From Cladosporium sp. IMV 00045 (lineage: Eukaryota; Ascomycota; Dothideomycetes; Cladosporiales; Cladosporiaceae), in NCBI GenBank assembly GCA_001931905.2, contig MSJI02000238.1:1-43691 (forward strand): DNA of 43,691 nt, read 5' to 3'. How positions within the stretch are numbered: position 1 is the stretch's first letter; the number at the start of each line of letters is the position of its first letter. The translations under genes and the position numbers were made by a program. Under the pieces are notes generated by a model. The model was not told the DNA's origin, made no database searches, and was given only the letters and a program-made list of their open reading frames with translations. Of the stretch, positions 40,652-43,691 are shown one piece after another.

Positions 40652-41688
40652 TCAAGCATTACTCTCACTCTCCTCTCCCTCCCTCAACTTCTCCTGCCTC
40701 CCCTCCCCCTTTCCCTTCCCACCCCTCAAACTCCAATTCGCCACATGCCACTGCGTCCCAAACGCCACGCCCGGATGCCAAATACTCAGCAGCAGCACGG
40801 CAAGCCCAATCATCGCCCCGTCAAGAATCATGAAATCGATCTCGCTATTCCACAGCTTTCCCTCGAAACCCTCCCACAACTCCGCCGCGCGGAAAATCGA
40901 CCTCGCCAAAATCGCCAGCGTCGCGACCAGAAGCGATACAAGAAAGAGCTGAAACCCCGTACGCTCGCGCGTCCGCTGCTTCGCGAGCGTCGCCGGGTCG
41001 ATAGCTTTCTCCGCGCCGCGCCGCCACACGCGAATGAAGAAATCGATCCCGACCACGAGGAAGAAGCTCAAACTGATGACTTGCAGGATCAAGCCGGCGA
41101 TCATGACGTCCACGCCCGTGTCTTGCAGACTGTCGGTGTCGGCCATGTCGGCTATGGCGCCGCCGACGGCTTGCAGGACGAGCGAGAGGAAGTCGGACGT
41201 CATGAAGAAGAGGCTGGTGGTGCGGGGGGAGAGGCGAGCGAGGTGCGGGGCATAGAGGGTCGTGAGGCGCGAGAGGGTTAGGTAGATTGCTGCGGTGAGG
41301 AAGACGGGGGCGATTGTTAGGGTGATTCTGGGAGGGTGTTAGTTGGGCTGGTTGGTTGGGTGAAGGGTTGGTGTTGGTTGACTTACAGGTATAGTAAGAA
41401 CGCATCTCCGTTGAATGGATTGTTATGCAACTGCACTCTCGCGACGTAGCCAAGCACTTCGAGAATCAAGCCGCAGACCATGCCGACCATGAATCCCCAT
41501 GTTTTATAGTAGATTCCTAAGCCGAGTTGGGGGATTATGCACACGCCGAAGAAGACTGCGAGGGCGAGGTTGCCGCCGAAGTCGACGCGGTAGGTGAAGG
41601 ATGATTGAGCGAGGCAGCAGGTTTCCAGCGTGCAGAGCGAGTTGTCCTCGATGCCGAAGTTGCAGTTGGCGAAGGGGTCTATGGCCAT
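40652..41688 (-). CDS. RTA1-like seven-transmembrane protein (2 exons)
   Basis: Exon 1 (41688-41387) and exon 2 (41327-40652) join over a 59-nt GTAAGT...CCCAG intron to give 325 residues. I chose ATG 41688 (MAIDPFANCNFGIEDNSLC) over an upstream in-frame ATG because the short Cys-containing extracellular N-terminus then leads straight into TM1 (NLALAVFFGVCIIPQLGLGIY). About seven membrane segments follow. The RTA1 family signatures are GLILEVLGYVARV in TM2/3 and, late in the protein, RSIFRAAELWEGFEGKLWNSE followed by LDGAMI and WHPG. The tail is charged. Members include yeast Rta1, Rsb1 (sphingoid-base release) and Pug1; substrates differ and cannot be assigned here. Confidence 0.9.
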
Positions 41689-43691
41689 TGTGGGCGGTGG
41701 GGTTTGGTGATGTGGAGGTTTGGAGAGGGCGGGGAAGTTTTTGATATCTCTTGTAGTGCCGATGTGGTCTGATAGTTTGGTCTGACTGGCCTCAGGTGAT
41801 ATGAATACCCAGCGGTGTCCAGATGGAGCGATAGTGTAAGGCTTCACAAGTCCCAATGTACCAGCTGAGCGAAGATGAGAGGCTTTGTTGTGCAACGATA
41901 GCAGCCTTGGTCAGTCGTATCGAAATCTCATGCTCCTTCACATTTCATCAAAAGAGAGACAATGAGGGATACTTAAGCCCGTCTCTTTGAACCATTGAGA
42001 ATCTCTCCGCCTAATCCACAGCTCCACTCAGCGGGCCCAGGTCGCAAAATAGAACCTGCCATACCATGATGAGAGGCCAGTTCGTAAAGGATTGTAAAAA
42101 AGCACAGCACTGCCTTTCTCTGCTCTCCACAAGAGCATCAAGGTTGTGGCATTAAACGCGAGAAGAAGCCTCAATGCTCGAGCTTAAAATACAGTCTTGA
42201 AGTTCGCAGGATTGTAGTTTCGCAGAATGCCGCGCTGTGATTGGCCCAGTCGTACATCTGGCGTTATACGAGAGCGATAGTGGAGCGTGCGGCCCGGATC
42301 CTTTATAGGCATCAGTTTAGGCCACGCGTTGCGATTGGAGCTTTCGTATAAAAGAGACGAGGGATTGATTGTGAGGCAGGCTGAGCCTCCACAATGGCGT
42401 AGCGTAGAAGTTCAGCTCGAAGGAGTGTTGCATGGTGGTTTCAGCTAAATTTCAAACCACTTCCAGGTTCCTGGGCTTCATACTAGATTTATTAGTACAG
42501 TATTTCGCCATGATTGACCAGGTCACAGGAGCTGGTACCTGCATTGGCGAATGCTTTTACGATATTCTTGCTGTAAGTGGCTGCCGTGGGCAACCGAAAA
42601 TGCAAATGAAGGCGGTGCTGTTGGTGCTTATCGAGTCGACGCGGTGCGGCCAGAATAAATGTGTATCACCGCACTGAAACCTCTACACCTTCAGGTTCTG
42701 GCCAGTATCCGCATAAATTGTTTGGATCCACTGTCTGCATGTTTTTGTGAAGTAGAAGACCGTGCGACGTCGCTCTTTCTTTTACCTACGCTGCCAAGCT
42801 CACCGCCAGGCTTTGTGCCGGTCAAGCTTAAAAGACAAACTCGACGAGACATTAAATGAGACATCGACCGATTAGGAAGTCTTGTTTCTGAGGTTGGACA
42901 AGCAGCATGCATCTTGCCGGTCGAGTTCTCAGGTGTATGTAATCACAGACAGGACCGCCCGCGATATCTGATGAACCAAATCATAACAATCTTCTCCGTT
43001 GGCTCTTGGTGAAGAAGACGATAGGGCTGATGATCGCACTGACCCGGCAATTTGCATAACGACGCACAGTCAGCCGAGGCAAGCCCCTAAGACCGGCCTT
43101 TTGGCAGAAGCACGACTGGAGCGGAACACCGTTGGCGTCGGAAGATGCCATGCTGCGACCGATGAATAAGGCAAATGGCCCAGCACACAGACGACGAGTT
43201 CATCAGATCTGTCACAGAGCAAGAATTCCATGACTCGCTTCCAGCGCTACCTCGGCGATTTGTGAATCTCGAGTCGGGTCGGCAGCCCCGAGCGCATTAC
43301 TTTGATTTTCCACGCGTTGGGCTCCACCAGCAATTACGATAATAAACGAGAAGGATCTCGCGTGCATAAGGTGGAGATGGCCGTTCACACTTCGCTCGCC
43401 GAACGTTTCTCACTGCGGCATCTAGATCAGCTATGGAAAAAGTTACACCAATCAGAGGGCCTACATGCATTCGATGCACTCTCACGATAGCGACTTTGAC
43501 AAGCCATCTATGTCAGCAAGCATGATGACTTGTTGTGGGCGGTCATGAGTATGAGGCTCTGCGGGCCAGCAGCCACGTACGACATCAAGGATTGTAGCGC
43601 AAATCTTGCAAAACCTACAGGAGCACAATCAAGCTTCTGTAGGCCAACGAAGGAATATATAAGCAGTCATGTCGGATAGCATGCCCTCCGT
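41689..43691. other. Terminal 2 kb without a supported gene
   Basis: Upstream of the RTA1-like gene, so its promoter is here. An ATTGG box (about 42333) followed by GTATAAAAG (about 42345) resembles a core promoter reading rightward, but only short frames follow (for example 42432-42677, 81 codons, no family). Near the edge, an ATATAAGCA stretch precedes ATG at 43669 (MSDSMPS), which could start a gene beyond the window. Nothing else is supported. Confidence 0.45.

Noticed and set aside
1..43691. CRISPR arrays or prokaryotic operon structure
   Set aside because: Spliceosomal introns and eukaryote-specific families throughout; no regularly spaced short repeats with unique spacers.

Overview
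This window comes from a filamentous ascomycete nuclear genome (Pezizomycotina, probably Dothideomycetes; the class is an inference). The evidence is the many 49-90 nt introns with GTRAGT-type donors and CTAAC/CTGAC-like branch sites, GC-rich coding DNA beside AT-rich blocks, and typical fungal families: Zn2Cys6 regulators, an RTA1-like membrane protein, NACHT/NB-ARC NLR receptors, and an H3K9 methyltransferase with a chromodomain. I placed exon boundaries by hand from splice signals, reading frame and family conservation.

Layout. Positions 1-12.0 kb are core cell biology: the 3' part of DNA2 (+, cut by the window edge), TRM11 tRNA methyltransferase (+, 4 exons), a 912-aa Zn2Cys6 transcription factor (-), mitochondrial ribosomal protein L2 (-) and a B-type cyclin (+). 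The last two are transcribed divergently from a 1.1 kb promoter region. Positions 13.3-16.7 kb hold an 8-exon DHA1-type MFS transporter (+) that converges with a DUF829/TMEM53-like hydrolase (-). Positions 17.2-29.8 kb contain two NLR-type receptors: a NACHT-ankyrin protein and a patatin-NB-ARC-TPR protein. Between them lie a Cys/His-rich C2H2 regulator that may be a zinc sensor, a small protein that is probably myristoylated and palmitoylated, and the rRNA-processing factor RRP1. Positions 30.3-33.1 kb hold a KMT1/Clr4/DIM-5 type H3K9 methyltransferase between two TpA-rich AT-rich blocks that resemble RIP-mutated DNA. Its first exon and chromodomain were recovered by joining frames across a 49-nt intron. 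A gene-poor 3.4 kb stretch follows, with a MITE-like element and a nested hairpin, then the intronless LARP1 homologue (La module plus DM15) and an RTA1-like 7-TM protein (-). The last 2 kb show no convincing gene.

How the genes relate. Most are independent eukaryotic loci, not an operon. The nearest thing to a system is the 17-30 kb NLR segment. Both receptors have the architecture of fungal allorecognition/cell-death NLRs. The NACHT protein carries a short segment before its NACHT domain that resembles HET-s-type amyloid motifs, and the other carries an intact patatin lipase effector. Both end in internally repetitive sensor arrays. The adjacent heterochromatin methyltransferase and AT-rich DNA suggest this is the more dynamic part of the region. 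Function is inferred from architecture only.
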